Shown here piece after piece: positions 33,032-42,411 of a stretch of DNA of 64,000 bases (positions are counted from its first letter, which is position 1; the number at the start of each line of letters is the position of its first letter). Made by a program: the position numbers and the translations under genes. The notes beneath the pieces are model-generated. The model searched no databases, had not been told where the DNA came from, and saw nothing but the letters and a program-made list of their open reading frames with translations. The DNA is taken from assembly GCF_036688685.1 (NCBI RefSeq), contig NZ_JAQQPS010000006.1, forward strand, positions 186,001 to 250,000, written 5' to 3'. Source of the stretch: JALYUM01 sp036688685. Lineage in GTDB: Bacteria > Pseudomonadota > Gammaproteobacteria > Burkholderiales > Burkholderiaceae_D.

Positions 33032-33145
33032 ATGTTCAACTTCAAATTTTTCCGCGCCGCTGGCTCCGTGCTCGCCTACGTCGAGCTGATCCACACGATC
33101 GCACGCCTCAAGGTGTCAGGTTGCACGAAGGTTTTCGCCGAGTAG
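33032..33145 (+). pseudogene. Possible C-terminal scrap of a DDE transposase
   Basis: A 37-codon frame begins MFNFKFFRAAGSVLAYVELI and ends at TAG. The pattern FKxFRxAxxxLAxxELIH is like the C-terminal end of IS6-type transposases (FKSFRSAxxxLAGIELxHM), but no DDE core or terminal repeats are seen. Assignment is tentative. Confidence 0.35.
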
Positions 33146-33261
33146 GTACGCACATTGCGCGGCCCCCTCGCCCACCGCTTTGGCGAGGATGCAACAGGCC
33201 GCAATTATTTATCGAATCAGGTTACACACAGGTTACATGGCGCGACAAGGATGCTAAAACG

Positions 33262-33281
33262 AAAAAAGACCCGCAAGCGGG
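33262..33281 (-). terminator. Terminator for the rpsU-rpoD-tRNA cluster
   Basis: Read on the minus strand, CCCGC-TT-GCGGG is followed by TCTTTTTT, 33 bases beyond the tRNA 3' end. A wider outer stem (AAAGAC/GTCTTT) flanks it. Confidence 0.7.
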
Positions 33282-33313
33282 AGCATGCAAGTCTTTGATT
33301 TTTATAAGGATTC

Positions 33314-33392
<79 letters not shown>

Positions 33393-33529
33393 AGAAATCG
33401 TTGCAACGAACTTCTCGCTGCTTCGCCGGGGTGACCGCTGAGCGGTGCTGCCGGTAACGAAGTGGCGAGAGGATATTGCTTATGAGGTGGGGCGTCAAGG
33501 CTTGATCCGCCTGACGCCCCAGTTCGCTG

Positions 33530-35806
33530 TTAGTTCCCTGCTTCCAGGAAGCTTTTCAGCTTGTCGGAGCGCGATGGGTGGCGCAGCTTGCGCAGCGCCT
33601 TCGCTTCGATCTGGCGGATCCGTTCGCGGGTCACGTCGAACTGCTTACCCACTTCTTCGAGCGTATGGTCGGTCGACATTTCGATGCCGAAACGCATGCG
33701 CAGCACCTTCGCTTCGCGTGGCGTCAGTGAATCGAGCACATCCTTCACCACGCCGCGCATCGAGGCGTGCAGGGCCGCGTCCGATGGCGCCAGGGTGTTG
33801 TTGTCTTCGATGAAATCGCCCAGGTGGGAGTCGTCATCGTCGCCAATCGGCGTTTCCATCGAGATCGGCTCTTTGGCGATCTTCATGATTTTCCGGATTT
33901 TGTCTTCCGGCATTTCCATCTTGATTGCCAGCGTGGCCGGATCCGGCTCCGCGCCCGTTTCTTGCAAGATTTGACGCGAGATGCGGTTCATCTTGTTGAT
34001 CGTTTCGATCATGTGCACGGGAATGCGGATCGTGCGCGCCTGGTCGGCGATCGAACGGGTAATGGCCTGGCGGATCCACCACGTAGCGTAGGTCGAAAAT
34101 TTATAACCACGGCGGTATTCGAATTTATCCACCGCCTTCATCAGGCCAATATTGCCTTCCTGGATCAGGTCGAGGAATTGCAGACCGCGGTTGGTGTATT
34201 TTTTCGCGATCGAGATGACCAGGCGCAAGTTGGCCTCGGTCATTTCGCGCTTGGCTTTGCGGGCCTTCATTTCTCCAGCCGCCATCTGGCGGTTGATGTT
34301 GCGCAGGTCCGGCAGCGGCAGCACGACGCGCGCCTGCAGGTCGATCAGGCGTTGCTGCAACTCTTTGACGGTCGGAATGTTGCGGCCCAGGATGGCGCTG
34401 TAAGCGTGGGCAGCCTTGACTTCGCCGTCGACCCAGTCGAGGTTGGTTTCATTGCCCGGGAACACCTTGATGAAGTGGGCGCGCGGCATGCCGCAGCGGT
34501 TCACGGCCACATCGAGAATCTGCTTTTCGATGTGGCGCACTTCGTCGACCTGGCCGCGCAAGGTGTCGCATAGCTTTTCGACCACCTTGGCCGTAAAACG
34601 GATCGCCAGCAGTTCGTTGGAAATAGTTTCCTGGGCCTTGGTGTAGGCTTTCGAGCTGTAGCCGTCTTTTTCGTAGGCCTTGCGCATCTTGTCGAACTGC
34701 ACCGAGATATTGTCGAACTTGGCCATCGCGGCCACTTTCAAGGCTTCCAGTTGCTCAGCCGAATAACCTGCGGCGCCGCCGGCAGCGGCCCCGTCTTCTT
34801 CCTCTTCGCCCTCTTCCTCGTCACCCTCTTCCTCATCCTCGTCGTCGTCGCTGGCCACCGGTGGTGGCGGCGCGACTGGCGCGTCGTCGGACTCGACCAT
34901 GCCGTCGACGATTTCGTCGATCTTGGTTTCGTCTTTCTTGATGCGCTCGGCGGCGGAAATGATTTCGGCGATGGTGACCGGGCACGCCGAGATGGCCTGG
35001 ATCATGTCCTTCAGGCCGTCTTCGATACGCTTGGCGATTTCAATTTCGCCTTCGCGGGTGAGCAGTTCCACCGAGCCCATTTCGCGCATGTACATGCGGA
35101 CCGGGTCGGTGGTGCGGCCGAAGTCGGAATCGACCGTCGACAGCGCAGCCTCGGCCGCAGCCTCGGCTTCGTCGTCGCTGGTGACGGTGGCGACATTGTC
35201 GGACAGCAGCAGCGTTTCGGCATCGGGTGCGTGTTCGTAGACCGCGATCCCCATGTCGTTGAAGGTGCCGATGATGCCTTCGATGGCTTCCGGATCGACG
35301 ATGTTTTCCGGCAAGTGGTCGTTGATCTCGGCGTACGTGAGGAAGCCGCGATCTTTACCGTTCTTGATCAGGGTTTTCAGCTTGGTGCGGCGGCGCTCGA
35401 GCTCTTCTTCGCTGGCATCGGTGTCCGACGAGAACGCGTCTTTCAGCAGCGCCTTTTCTTTGGCTTTGCGGTCCTTGGCCTTGGCCTTGTCGACCGCCTT
35501 CAGCTCGGCGCGCTCGACCGCATTCAGGGCGGCGACTTCGTCGTTTTCAGGCGTGAATTCTTTGGGCTTGCGGCCGCGCCGTCCCGGAACCTTGACCGAC
35601 GGCAGCACGTAGCCGGACGTGTCGATGGCGGCCAGGGTGGCGGCATCGGTGGTCTGGCTGACGGCAGGTGCGTTGGTCGCAGGGTTGCCACTACGGACGT
35701 CGGCTTTGTCTTGGGCATTGTCCGCCTCGGCAGGCAATGCGCGGGCTGGCTTAACAGCCGTATCGGGTTCGGAATGTTTGATTGGCACAGGCGCTTTCGA
35801 TGTCAC
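33530..35806 (-). CDS. rpoD: RNA polymerase housekeeping sigma factor RpoD (sigma-70)
   Basis: About 758 residues. Region 1.1 is followed by region 1.2/2.1 (DPVRMYMREMG), a long non-conserved region with an acidic run of Asp/Glu (about 20 residues around 330-350), region 2 (TNRGLQFLDLIQEGNIGLMK, TYATWWIRQAI), region 3 and region 4 (TLEEVGKQFDVTRERIRQIE). It directs RNA polymerase to housekeeping promoters. A GTG at 35806 with GAG upstream is the preferred start (VTSKAPVPIK); the frame is open to 35902 but the extra residues are not sigma-like. It is last in the rpsU-yqeY-dnaG-rpoD cluster. Confidence 0.97.
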   Translation of the reverse strand: MTSKAPVPIKHSEPDTAVKPARALPAEADNAQDKADVRSGNPATNAPAVSQTTDAATLAAIDTSGYVLPSVKVPGRRGRKPKEFTPENDEVAALNAVERAELKAVDKAKAKDRKAKEKALLKDAFSSDTDASEEELERRRTKLKTLIKNGKDRGFLTYAEINDHLPENIVDPEAIEGIIGTFNDMGIAVYEHAPDAETLLLSDNVATVTSDDEAEAAAEAALSTVDSDFGRTTDPVRMYMREMGSVELLTREGEIEIAKRIEDGLKDMIQAISACPVTIAEIISAAERIKKDETKIDEIVDGMVESDDAPVAPPPPVASDDDEDEEEGDEEEGEEEEDGAAAGGAAGYSAEQLEALKVAAMAKFDNISVQFDKMRKAYEKDGYSSKAYTKAQETISNELLAIRFTAKVVEKLCDTLRGQVDEVRHIEKQILDVAVNRCGMPRAHFIKVFPGNETNLDWVDGEVKAAHAYSAILGRNIPTVKELQQRLIDLQARVVLPLPDLRNINRQMAAGEMKARKAKREMTEANLRLVISIAKKYTNRGLQFLDLIQEGNIGLMKAVDKFEYRRGYKFSTYATWWIRQAITRSIADQARTIRIPVHMIETINKMNRISRQILQETGAEPDPATLAIKMEMPEDKIRKIMKIAKEPISMETPIGDDDDSHLGDFIEDNNTLAPSDAALHASMRGVVKDVLDSLTPREAKVLRMRFGIEMSTDHTLEEVGKQFDVTRERIRQIEAKALRKLRHPSRSDKLKSFLEAGN

Positions 35807-36029
35807 GACGACAAGCTCTACGATGGTTAAAGATAAAGTGTTTTGATACCTTACATCACCTTGCAGGCACGAATCCGTAGCCTCGCCAACAGAAAACGAC
35901 ATGGCGATGGCGGCGCAATAAGCGTTACCATCTATGCAATTGTTAGCGTTTTATTATAGCACGCAGCCTACTATTTTCCAGTCGCAAAGACCGGGTGACC
36001 AAGGCCGCAACAGGCGGGCAACGATCACG

Positions 36030-37826
36030 TCAGCGTGGCACCAAATCTGCCATTTGCTCGCGCTCCAGCAGGTCTTGCCGGGCAGTGATTTCGCGGTAGC
36101 GCAGCGGAAACGAATCTGAGGTCGTCCCTGCTGAAATCAACTGCTGGAGTTCCTGTTTAAGTGCTTCAACCTTGATCTGCCTCACGGCACTGATCATCAA
36201 TGGGCGCTCTGTGTCGATGTCAGTTTCCGGCTCGGCAGCGATCTCAGATATCAATTGATCGTAATCAGCACCTATTTCTTTGAGCTGCTGCGACATCGCG
36301 GCAAAACCGCCGAATTCGCCCAGTTCCTTGCCGAGCGCCACCAGGTCGCACAGGCGCTCGCAGGCTTCTTCGCCAAAGAACGCAAAGGCCTGCAAATCTT
36401 CTTCGTTCAGTTCCAGCGTCAATGGCGGATGCGCCACCAGCAGGCGCGCCAGCTTCAGTTCCAGCGCCACCGGCTGCGGCCGCCCTTGGCGCGGCGGCGC
36501 CCGGCGCGCCACCGACACAGGCTTCGACAACTCGAACAACGTTTCAATCTCGGACGGGGTTGACTGCGTCAGGCTGGCCAGGCCGCGCACGATCTGCAAA
36601 CGCAGTGACGACGGCGCCATCGACTGCAGCAGCGGCTTGGCGTCGAACTGGGTGCGCGCACGCCCTTCCGGCGTTTCCAGGTCGTGTTCAACATTGACTT
36701 CGCGCAGCAGGAATTGCGACAGCGGCATGGCGTCGTCGATTTCGGTGGCGAAGGCATCGGCGCCCCGTTCACGGACGAAACTGTCGGGGTCGTGCTCTTG
36801 CGGCAGGAACAGGAATTTGATGGTCTTGTCGTCGGTCACCTGCGGCAGACACGCTTCCAGCGCGCGCCGGGCAGCCTTGCGACCGGCTTTATCGCCGTCG
36901 AAACTGAAGATCACAGTGTCGGTTTGGCGCAACAGTTTTTGCACGTGGGTGCTGGTGCATGCGGTGCCGAGCGTGGCGACGGCTTGCGGGAAGCCGAGCT
37001 GGGCCAGCGCGACCACGTCCATATAACCCTCCGTCACCAGCACATAGCCGGCGTCGCGGATGGCCTGGCGCGCTTCGAACAAACCGTACAGCTCCAGGCC
37101 CTTCTGGAACAGCGGCGTCTCGGGCGAGTTCAGGTATTTCGGTTCGCCGCTGTCCAGGACGCGCCCGCCAAAACCGATGACCTGGCCTTTGACGTTGCGG
37201 ATCGGGAACATGATGCGTTCACGGAAACGGTCGTAGCGTTTTTTGTTGCCGCCGTCTTCGTCGACCTTGTCGATGACCAGGCCCGATTCGACCAGCGCCA
37301 GCGCCTCGTAGTCGGGAAACACCTTGCGCAGATTGTCCCAGCCGCTGGGCGCATAGCCCATGCCGAAGCGCGCCGCCACTTCGCCAGTCAGGCCGCGGTT
37401 CTTTAAATAGGCGATCGCCTCTGTGGCGCCGCGCAATTGACCGCGATAAAAGTCGCAGGCGGTGCTCAGGGCGTCGGACAGCGCCAGCGTCTGCGCTTGC
37501 TGCGCGGCACGCTGGGCCGGCGGAATCTTGTCGTCGGCGTCCGGCACCACCATGCCCACGTTCTGGGCCAAGTCCTTGACGGCATCGACAAAACCCATGC
37601 CCGAGTATTCGATCAGGAAACCGATCGATGTACCGTGGGCGCCGCAACCGAAGCAGTGATAAAACTGCTTGGTGGGGCTGACCGTGAAGCTGGGGGACTT
37701 TTCGTTGTGAAAAGGACACAGCCCCATGAAGTTGGCGCCGCCCTTTTTCAGCTGGACGTACTTGCCCACCACGTCGACGATGTCGACACGATTGAGCAAA
37801 TCGGTAATGAATGATTGCGGGATCAC
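36030..37826 (-). CDS. dnaG: DNA primase
   Basis: 598 residues. N-terminal zinc finger with CPFHNEKSPSF and YHCFGCGAHG; TOPRIM core with VLVTEGYMDVVAL (catalytic Glu) and FSFDGDKAGRKAA (DxD); a C-terminal helicase-binding domain. It makes RNA primers at the replication fork with DnaB. Start is GTG at 37826 (first residues IPQSFITDLLNRVDI). The gene lies 98 bases after yqeY and 223 bases before rpoD, the classical arrangement. Confidence 0.97.
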   Translation of the reverse strand: MIPQSFITDLLNRVDIVDVVGKYVQLKKGGANFMGLCPFHNEKSPSFTVSPTKQFYHCFGCGAHGTSIGFLIEYSGMGFVDAVKDLAQNVGMVVPDADDKIPPAQRAAQQAQTLALSDALSTACDFYRGQLRGATEAIAYLKNRGLTGEVAARFGMGYAPSGWDNLRKVFPDYEALALVESGLVIDKVDEDGGNKKRYDRFRERIMFPIRNVKGQVIGFGGRVLDSGEPKYLNSPETPLFQKGLELYGLFEARQAIRDAGYVLVTEGYMDVVALAQLGFPQAVATLGTACTSTHVQKLLRQTDTVIFSFDGDKAGRKAARRALEACLPQVTDDKTIKFLFLPQEHDPDSFVRERGADAFATEIDDAMPLSQFLLREVNVEHDLETPEGRARTQFDAKPLLQSMAPSSLRLQIVRGLASLTQSTPSEIETLFELSKPVSVARRAPPRQGRPQPVALELKLARLLVAHPPLTLELNEEDLQAFAFFGEEACERLCDLVALGKELGEFGGFAAMSQQLKEIGADYDQLISEIAAEPETDIDTERPLMISAVRQIKVEALKQELQQLISAGTTSDSFPLRYREITARQDLLEREQMADLVPR

Positions 37827-37924
37827 AGGGCGTCAGGAATGTTTGGCTAAAATCAGACTATACCGCAGCGCCCGCCACAGATTGATCTATGACAAGGCGG
37901 CGGGATTGCCGGGGTTATAAACCC

Positions 37925-38374
37925 TCAGGCCGGCGTCAACGCCTTCTTGACCAGCGCGGATACAACGGTCATATCGGCACGGCCAGCCAGTTTCGGCTTG
38001 ACGATGGCCATGACCTTGCCCATGTCTTGCGGACCGGCAGCGCCGGACGCGGCCACCGCTGCGGCGACTTCGGCAGCCACTTCTTCGTCCGACAGGCCGG
38101 CTGGCATGTAGTCGGTCAGCACCACCAGTTCGGCTTTTTCGATATCGGCCAGGTCCTGGCGGTTGCCTGCTTCAAACTGGCTGATGGAATCCTTGCGCTG
38201 TTTGATCATTTTTTCGACGATGGCGAGCACTTGCGTATCGTTCAGTTCGATCTGCTCGTCGACTTCCTTGCGCTTGATATCGGCCAGGATCAGGCGGATC
38301 GTGCCCAGCTTGCCCGCTTCCTTGGCACGCATGGCGGCTTTCATGTCGTTGGTGATTTGTTCTTTCAGGCTCAT
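37925..38374 (-). CDS. yqeY: GatB/YqeY-domain protein
   Basis: 149 residues of the YqeY family: SLKEQITNDMKAAMRAKE at the start, LGTIRLILADIK, and ADMTVVSALVKKAL at the end. The domain resembles the tRNA-binding tail of the GatB amidotransferase subunit, yet the physiological role is unresolved. It sits between rpsU and dnaG, its normal place in betaproteobacteria. Confidence 0.93.
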   Translation of the reverse strand: MSLKEQITNDMKAAMRAKEAGKLGTIRLILADIKRKEVDEQIELNDTQVLAIVEKMIKQRKDSISQFEAGNRQDLADIEKAELVVLTDYMPAGLSDEEVAAEVAAAVAASGAAGPQDMGKVMAIVKPKLAGRADMTVVSALVKKALTPA

Positions 38375-38410
38375 GGCATCCTCGATTTTTATTAGTCGTT
38401 AAACGGCAAA

Positions 38411-38438
38411 ACCCGCTGCGGCAACAACCGGAGCGGGT
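38411..38438 (-). terminator. Weak hairpin between rpsU and yqeY
   Basis: ACCCGCT and AGCGGGT (38411-38417 and 38432-38438) pair around a 14-base loop, with TTTT following on the minus strand. It could attenuate transcription after rpsU, which is normally needed in higher amount than dnaG. Confidence 0.4.
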
Positions 38439-38503
38439 CTGCAAAACACAGGCAGGTCACCGGCGCCGCATAAAAAGCGAACCGGAGCAAGCGACTGTAT
38501 TAT

Positions 38504-38716
38504 TTAGAACAATTTCTTTGGCAGTTGCTGGCTGCGGATGCGCTTGTAGTGGCGCTTGACAGCAGCGGCGAGCTTGCGCTTGCGCTCAGCCGTTGGCTTT
38601 TCGTAGAACTCGCGTGCGCGCAGTTCGGTCAGCAGACCAGTTTTTTCGATGGTGCGTTTGAAGCGACGCATTGCGACTTCGAACGGCTCGTTTTCTTTAA
38701 GGCGAATAGTGGTCAT
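38504..38716 (-). CDS. rpsU: 30S ribosomal protein S21 (bS21)
   Basis: 70 residues with the full bS21 pattern: IRLKENEPFEVAMRRFKR, REFYEKPTAERKRK and a basic C-terminus (KRHYKRIRSQQLPKKLF). It is the first gene of the macromolecular-synthesis cluster. S21 acts near the anti-Shine-Dalgarno end of 16S rRNA. Confidence 0.97.
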   Translation of the reverse strand: MTTIRLKENEPFEVAMRRFKRTIEKTGLLTELRAREFYEKPTAERKRKLAAAVKRHYKRIRSQQLPKKLF

Positions 38717-39032
38717 GTAAAAAAATTAAACCGTTAGATTTGGGGAAGAAGGAGAGTGTAGCAGGGTTTCGGCGGGGATGGAAGGGATTGATGGTGATCT
38801 TGGGTTTTGGGTGGAATTTGTCGCTGCGGCGTGCCGCTCGATGTGGGCTGTTGGCGCGCCGGTGAAACGGGTCCGCGACCTTGTCAATCCGCCCCCACAC
38901 AAAAAAAACATTTTGAGCATGATCATATGATCGCAGGCATCGCGCTACTATTCAAAATGGGTATTTCGAAGGCGCCACCTCGTCGCGCCGGCCTGCGCCG
39001 GCGTTCCAATACGCACAATGAAGGAAACTGCA

Positions 39033-39500
39033 ATGTCCAAGTTAGCCCCTGCTTTTTGCCTGTCGCTGATCCTTGCCAGCGGCGCCCTGCCGCAAGCCGG
39101 CACGGCCGCTGAAGGCGGCGCCACGCGCGTCGATGCCGAAGCCATGGTCAAGAAAGGCGTGGCCTACATCAAGAGCGCTGGCGATGCCAAGGCCTATGCC
39201 GAGATCACCGCCAAGACGCCGCAATTCATCCTGCATGACCTGTATCTGGTGGTCTACAAGCTCGACGGCACCGTAGCCGCCCATGGCGCCAACGCCAAGA
39301 TGGTGGGCAAGAATTTAATTGATCTGAAGGATATCGATGGCAAGGCCTTCGTCAAGGAGCGGGTTGACCTGGCCAAGAGCAAAGGTAGCTTCTGGCAGGA
39401 ATACAAGTTCACGAATCCCGAAAGCAAGAAGATCGAACCGAAGGTGATGTACTGCGAAAAACTGAACGAGACCGTCGTCTGCGGCGGCATCTACCTGTAA
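39033..39500 (+). CDS. Secreted single-Cache-domain protein
   Basis: 155 residues. Signal peptide to about residue 25 (GTAAE), then one small Cache (sCache_2-like) domain: AEAMVKKGVAYIKSAGDAKA, FILHDLYLVVYKLDGTVAAHG and EYKFTNPESKKIEPKVMYCE. It is periplasmic and has no output domain. The start at 39033 has AAGGAAA upstream. It lies 61 bases ahead of a chemoreceptor gene on the same strand, so it may bind a small ligand and present it to that receptor; this link is inference. Confidence 0.85.
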   Translation: MSKLAPAFCLSLILASGALPQAGTAAEGGATRVDAEAMVKKGVAYIKSAGDAKAYAEITAKTPQFILHDLYLVVYKLDGTVAAHGANAKMVGKNLIDLKDIDGKAFVKERVDLAKSKGSFWQEYKFTNPESKKIEPKVMYCEKLNETVVCGGIYL

Positions 39501-39561
39501 CTGGCCACGGCGCCGTCCTTGCCGGTATCACGCACAACGCGTTCAGGAATATGGGTCTCCT

Positions 39562-41112
39562 GTGAAAATTGCACACAAGATGTTTATCGTTCCCGTGGTG
39601 GCGCTGGCTTGCCTGCTCGCCATGGGCGCGATGTCGTATTTGGCCATGCAGCAGAACGAGCGCCGCATGCACGAATTGAACGATGTCACCCTGACGGCGG
39701 AACGGCTGGCCAACCGGCAAGCCATCGCCCTGGGTCAGGTGCATGCCGGGGTGTATGCCAAGATCGCCATCGCCGCCAGTCTTTCCGAAGCCCAATTCAA
39801 GCAGTTCGGCACGCAAACCGATAGCCAGCTGAACACTATTACCAAAAGTTTGACCGAGCTGAAAAGCTATGCCGGCGCCGCGACCGAAGCGGCCCAAGCG
39901 CTGCCTGCGGTCGAACGTTATCGGGCCAGCGTCGCGCAGGCGTTGGATCTGGCGTCGATGGACCCCAACACGGGCGTGGCGGCCATGCAGAGCGCGACCA
40001 CGCACTATCAGCTGGTGCGCAAGCAGCTCGATCAGGTGTTGCTCAACCTTGATCAGCGCACGGGCGATGCGCTGCAAGAGACCAAGAACGCGGGCCAGCG
40101 CGCCGCCTTGATGTCGCTGGGCACGATGGCCATCGGCTTTGCCGTGCTGGCGGCGATCGCCACCTGGGTGGCGCGCGCCGTGGTGCGGCCCATCGACGAC
40201 GCCTGCCGCGCGGCCGAGTCGCTGGCCGCAGGCGACCTGACCATGCGCCTGCATGCCGTGAGCGACGACGAAGTGGGCAAGCTGTCGCGCGCGCTGGTGA
40301 CCGTCGTGCAGAACTGGAATACCCTGCTGAGCGACATCAAGCAGGCCGGCTCCACCATCACGGTGGAGGCGAGCGAGATCGCGCTGGGCAATGCCGACCT
40401 GTCAGCACGCACGGAATCGCAAGCCCAATCGCTGCAGGAAACGGCAGCATCGATGCATCAGTTGACCGATACCGTGCGGGAAAATGCCAGCCATGCGCAC
40501 CAGGCCAACCAGATGGTGCTGTCAACCTCGGGCGTGGCGCTGGAAGGCGGCCGCGTGGTCGGCCAGGTGGTCGAGACGATGGGCTCGATCAAGGCCAGCT
40601 CAGGGCGCATCGTGGACATTATCGCCGTCATCGACGACATCGCGTTCCAGACCAACATCCTGGCCTTGAACGCGGCCGTGGAAGCGGCGCGCGCCGGCGA
40701 GCAGGGGCGCGGCTTCGCCGTTGTCGCCACCGAAGTGCGCGGCCTGGCCCAGCGCTCGGCCACGGCGGCGCGAGAAATCAAGCAGCTGATCGAGGATTCC
40801 GTGGCCAGGATAGAAACCGGCAGCCAGTTGGCCGACAGCGCCGGGCGCACCATGGGCGATATCGTCGCCTCGGTCAGGCAGGTGACGGAGATCATGAACG
40901 ACATCACCGCAGCCAGTCAGCGCCAGAGCAAGGGCATCGAAGAAGTCAACAGTGCCATCACTGAAATGGATGAGCTGACGCAGCGCAATGCCGCCCTTGT
41001 CGAGGAATCGGCCGCCGCCGCGCAAAGCATGCACGACCAGGCCCACGAACTGCTCAGGGTGGTGGGCGCCTTCCGCCTGCGTGACGGGGCGCCGCAGTTG
41101 CTGCAGAAGTGA
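39562..41112 (+). CDS. Methyl-accepting chemotaxis protein
   Basis: 516 residues starting at GTG 39562. Membrane segment 1 (FIVPVVALACLLAMGAMSYL), a periplasmic four-helix-bundle ligand domain, membrane segment 2 near residue 190-210, a HAMP domain (VVRPIDDACRAAESLAAGDL), and the signalling tip with FQTNILALNAAVEAARAGEQ. It controls CheA activity and flagellar rotation. There is no C-terminal NWETF-type CheR tether. The sensed ligand is unknown. Confidence 0.92.
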   Translation: MKIAHKMFIVPVVALACLLAMGAMSYLAMQQNERRMHELNDVTLTAERLANRQAIALGQVHAGVYAKIAIAASLSEAQFKQFGTQTDSQLNTITKSLTELKSYAGAATEAAQALPAVERYRASVAQALDLASMDPNTGVAAMQSATTHYQLVRKQLDQVLLNLDQRTGDALQETKNAGQRAALMSLGTMAIGFAVLAAIATWVARAVVRPIDDACRAAESLAAGDLTMRLHAVSDDEVGKLSRALVTVVQNWNTLLSDIKQAGSTITVEASEIALGNADLSARTESQAQSLQETAASMHQLTDTVRENASHAHQANQMVLSTSGVALEGGRVVGQVVETMGSIKASSGRIVDIIAVIDDIAFQTNILALNAAVEAARAGEQGRGFAVVATEVRGLAQRSATAAREIKQLIEDSVARIETGSQLADSAGRTMGDIVASVRQVTEIMNDITAASQRQSKGIEEVNSAITEMDELTQRNAALVEESAAAAQSMHDQAHELLRVVGAFRLRDGAPQLLQK

Positions 41113-41149
41113 GCGACGGCGGCCCGCGCAAAATCGGGCGCCAGTCAAA

Positions 41150-42361
41150 TCAGGCGACGCTCGACCCCGCCGCAAACCCCGACGCCCACGCCCACTGGAA
41201 GTTATAGCCACCGAGCCAGCCGGTCACATCGATCGCTTCGCCGATGAAATACAGCCCCGGCACCTTGGTCACCATCATGCTTTGCTGCGACAGCTCGCGC
41301 GTATCGACGCCGCCCAGCGTGACCTCGGCCTTGCGGTAGCCTTCCGAGCCGGTCGGCACGATCGCCCAGCGGTTGATGGCATCGCCCAGCGCGCGCAGCT
41401 TGGCGTCGGGCAAGTCGGCGATGCGCGCATCCGGCGCCAGGCCCTGCGCCTGCAACAGGCGCTCCACCAGGCGCGCCGGCAGCCACTGGCCAACGACATT
41501 GCCCAGCTGTTTCTTTTGCGTGCCCTTGGTCGAAATGAGTTCGTCCGCGACATCGAGCTCCGGCAACAAGTTCACCACGATCGGCGTGCCGGGCTGCCAG
41601 TAGCTGGAAATTTGCAGGATGGCCGGGCCGGACAGGCCGCGGTGCGTGAACAACAAATCTTCGCGGAATTTGCCTTTCACGGCGCCCTTGCCTTTGCCCG
41701 TGCCGGTTTCCACTTCCACTTCCAGTGCAATGCCCGCCAGCGGCGCGAACGCCTCCCAGCTCGGGCCGTCGAAGGTCAGTGGCACCAAGCCAGGCCGGGT
41801 TTCGACGATCTTCAAGCCGAACTGTTCCGCGATGCGATAGCCGAAATCGGTGGCGCCGATTTTCGGGATCGACAGGCCGCCAGTGGCGATCACTACACTG
41901 GTCGCTTCGATGTCGCCGGTGTCGGTGGAGATCAGGAAATTGTCGTCGAATTGCTCCAGCGCTTCGATCTTGCACGGCATGCGCCAGGTCACGTCGCCGT
42001 CGGCGCATTCGGCTTTCAGCATGGCGATGATCTGCTCGGCCGAGTCCTTGCAAAACAATTGACCGCGATGCTTTTCCTGGTGGCTGATGCGGTGTTTTTT
42101 GACCAGCGCGAGGAAGTCCTGCGGTGTGTAACGCGACAGCGCACTTTTGCAAAAGTGCGGATTCTGCGACAGGAAGTTGGCCGGCGTCGTGTTGATGTTC
42201 GTGAAATTGCAGCGGCCGCCGCCGGAAATGCGGATTTTTTCGGCCAGCTTCTCGGCGTGATCGATCAGCACCACCCGTTTGCCGCGCGCTGCGGCCACGG
42301 CCGCGCACATCATGCCGGCGGCGCCGGCCCCGATCACTGCTACATCATATTGTTTTGCCAT
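41150..42361 (-). CDS. FAD-dependent flavoprotein of the HI0933/YhiN family
   Basis: 403 residues. N-terminal FAD fold DVAVIGAGAAGMMCAAVAA, then the family signature KIRISGGGRCNFTN, and a C-terminal GLYFIGEAIDVTGWLGGYN. ATG 42361 begins just ahead of the fold. These proteins are conserved oxidoreductases with no settled reaction; reported roles are uncertain. It ends 37 bases from the MCP gene in convergent orientation. Confidence 0.88.
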   Translation of the reverse strand: MAKQYDVAVIGAGAAGMMCAAVAAARGKRVVLIDHAEKLAEKIRISGGGRCNFTNINTTPANFLSQNPHFCKSALSRYTPQDFLALVKKHRISHQEKHRGQLFCKDSAEQIIAMLKAECADGDVTWRMPCKIEALEQFDDNFLISTDTGDIEATSVVIATGGLSIPKIGATDFGYRIAEQFGLKIVETRPGLVPLTFDGPSWEAFAPLAGIALEVEVETGTGKGKGAVKGKFREDLLFTHRGLSGPAILQISSYWQPGTPIVVNLLPELDVADELISTKGTQKKQLGNVVGQWLPARLVERLLQAQGLAPDARIADLPDAKLRALGDAINRWAIVPTGSEGYRKAEVTLGGVDTRELSQQSMMVTKVPGLYFIGEAIDVTGWLGGYNFQWAWASGFAAGSSVA

Positions 42362-42411
42362 GGGGCCACTCGACTTTCGCGCGCACAAAAGGAGCGATTG
42401 TACCGGACGCC

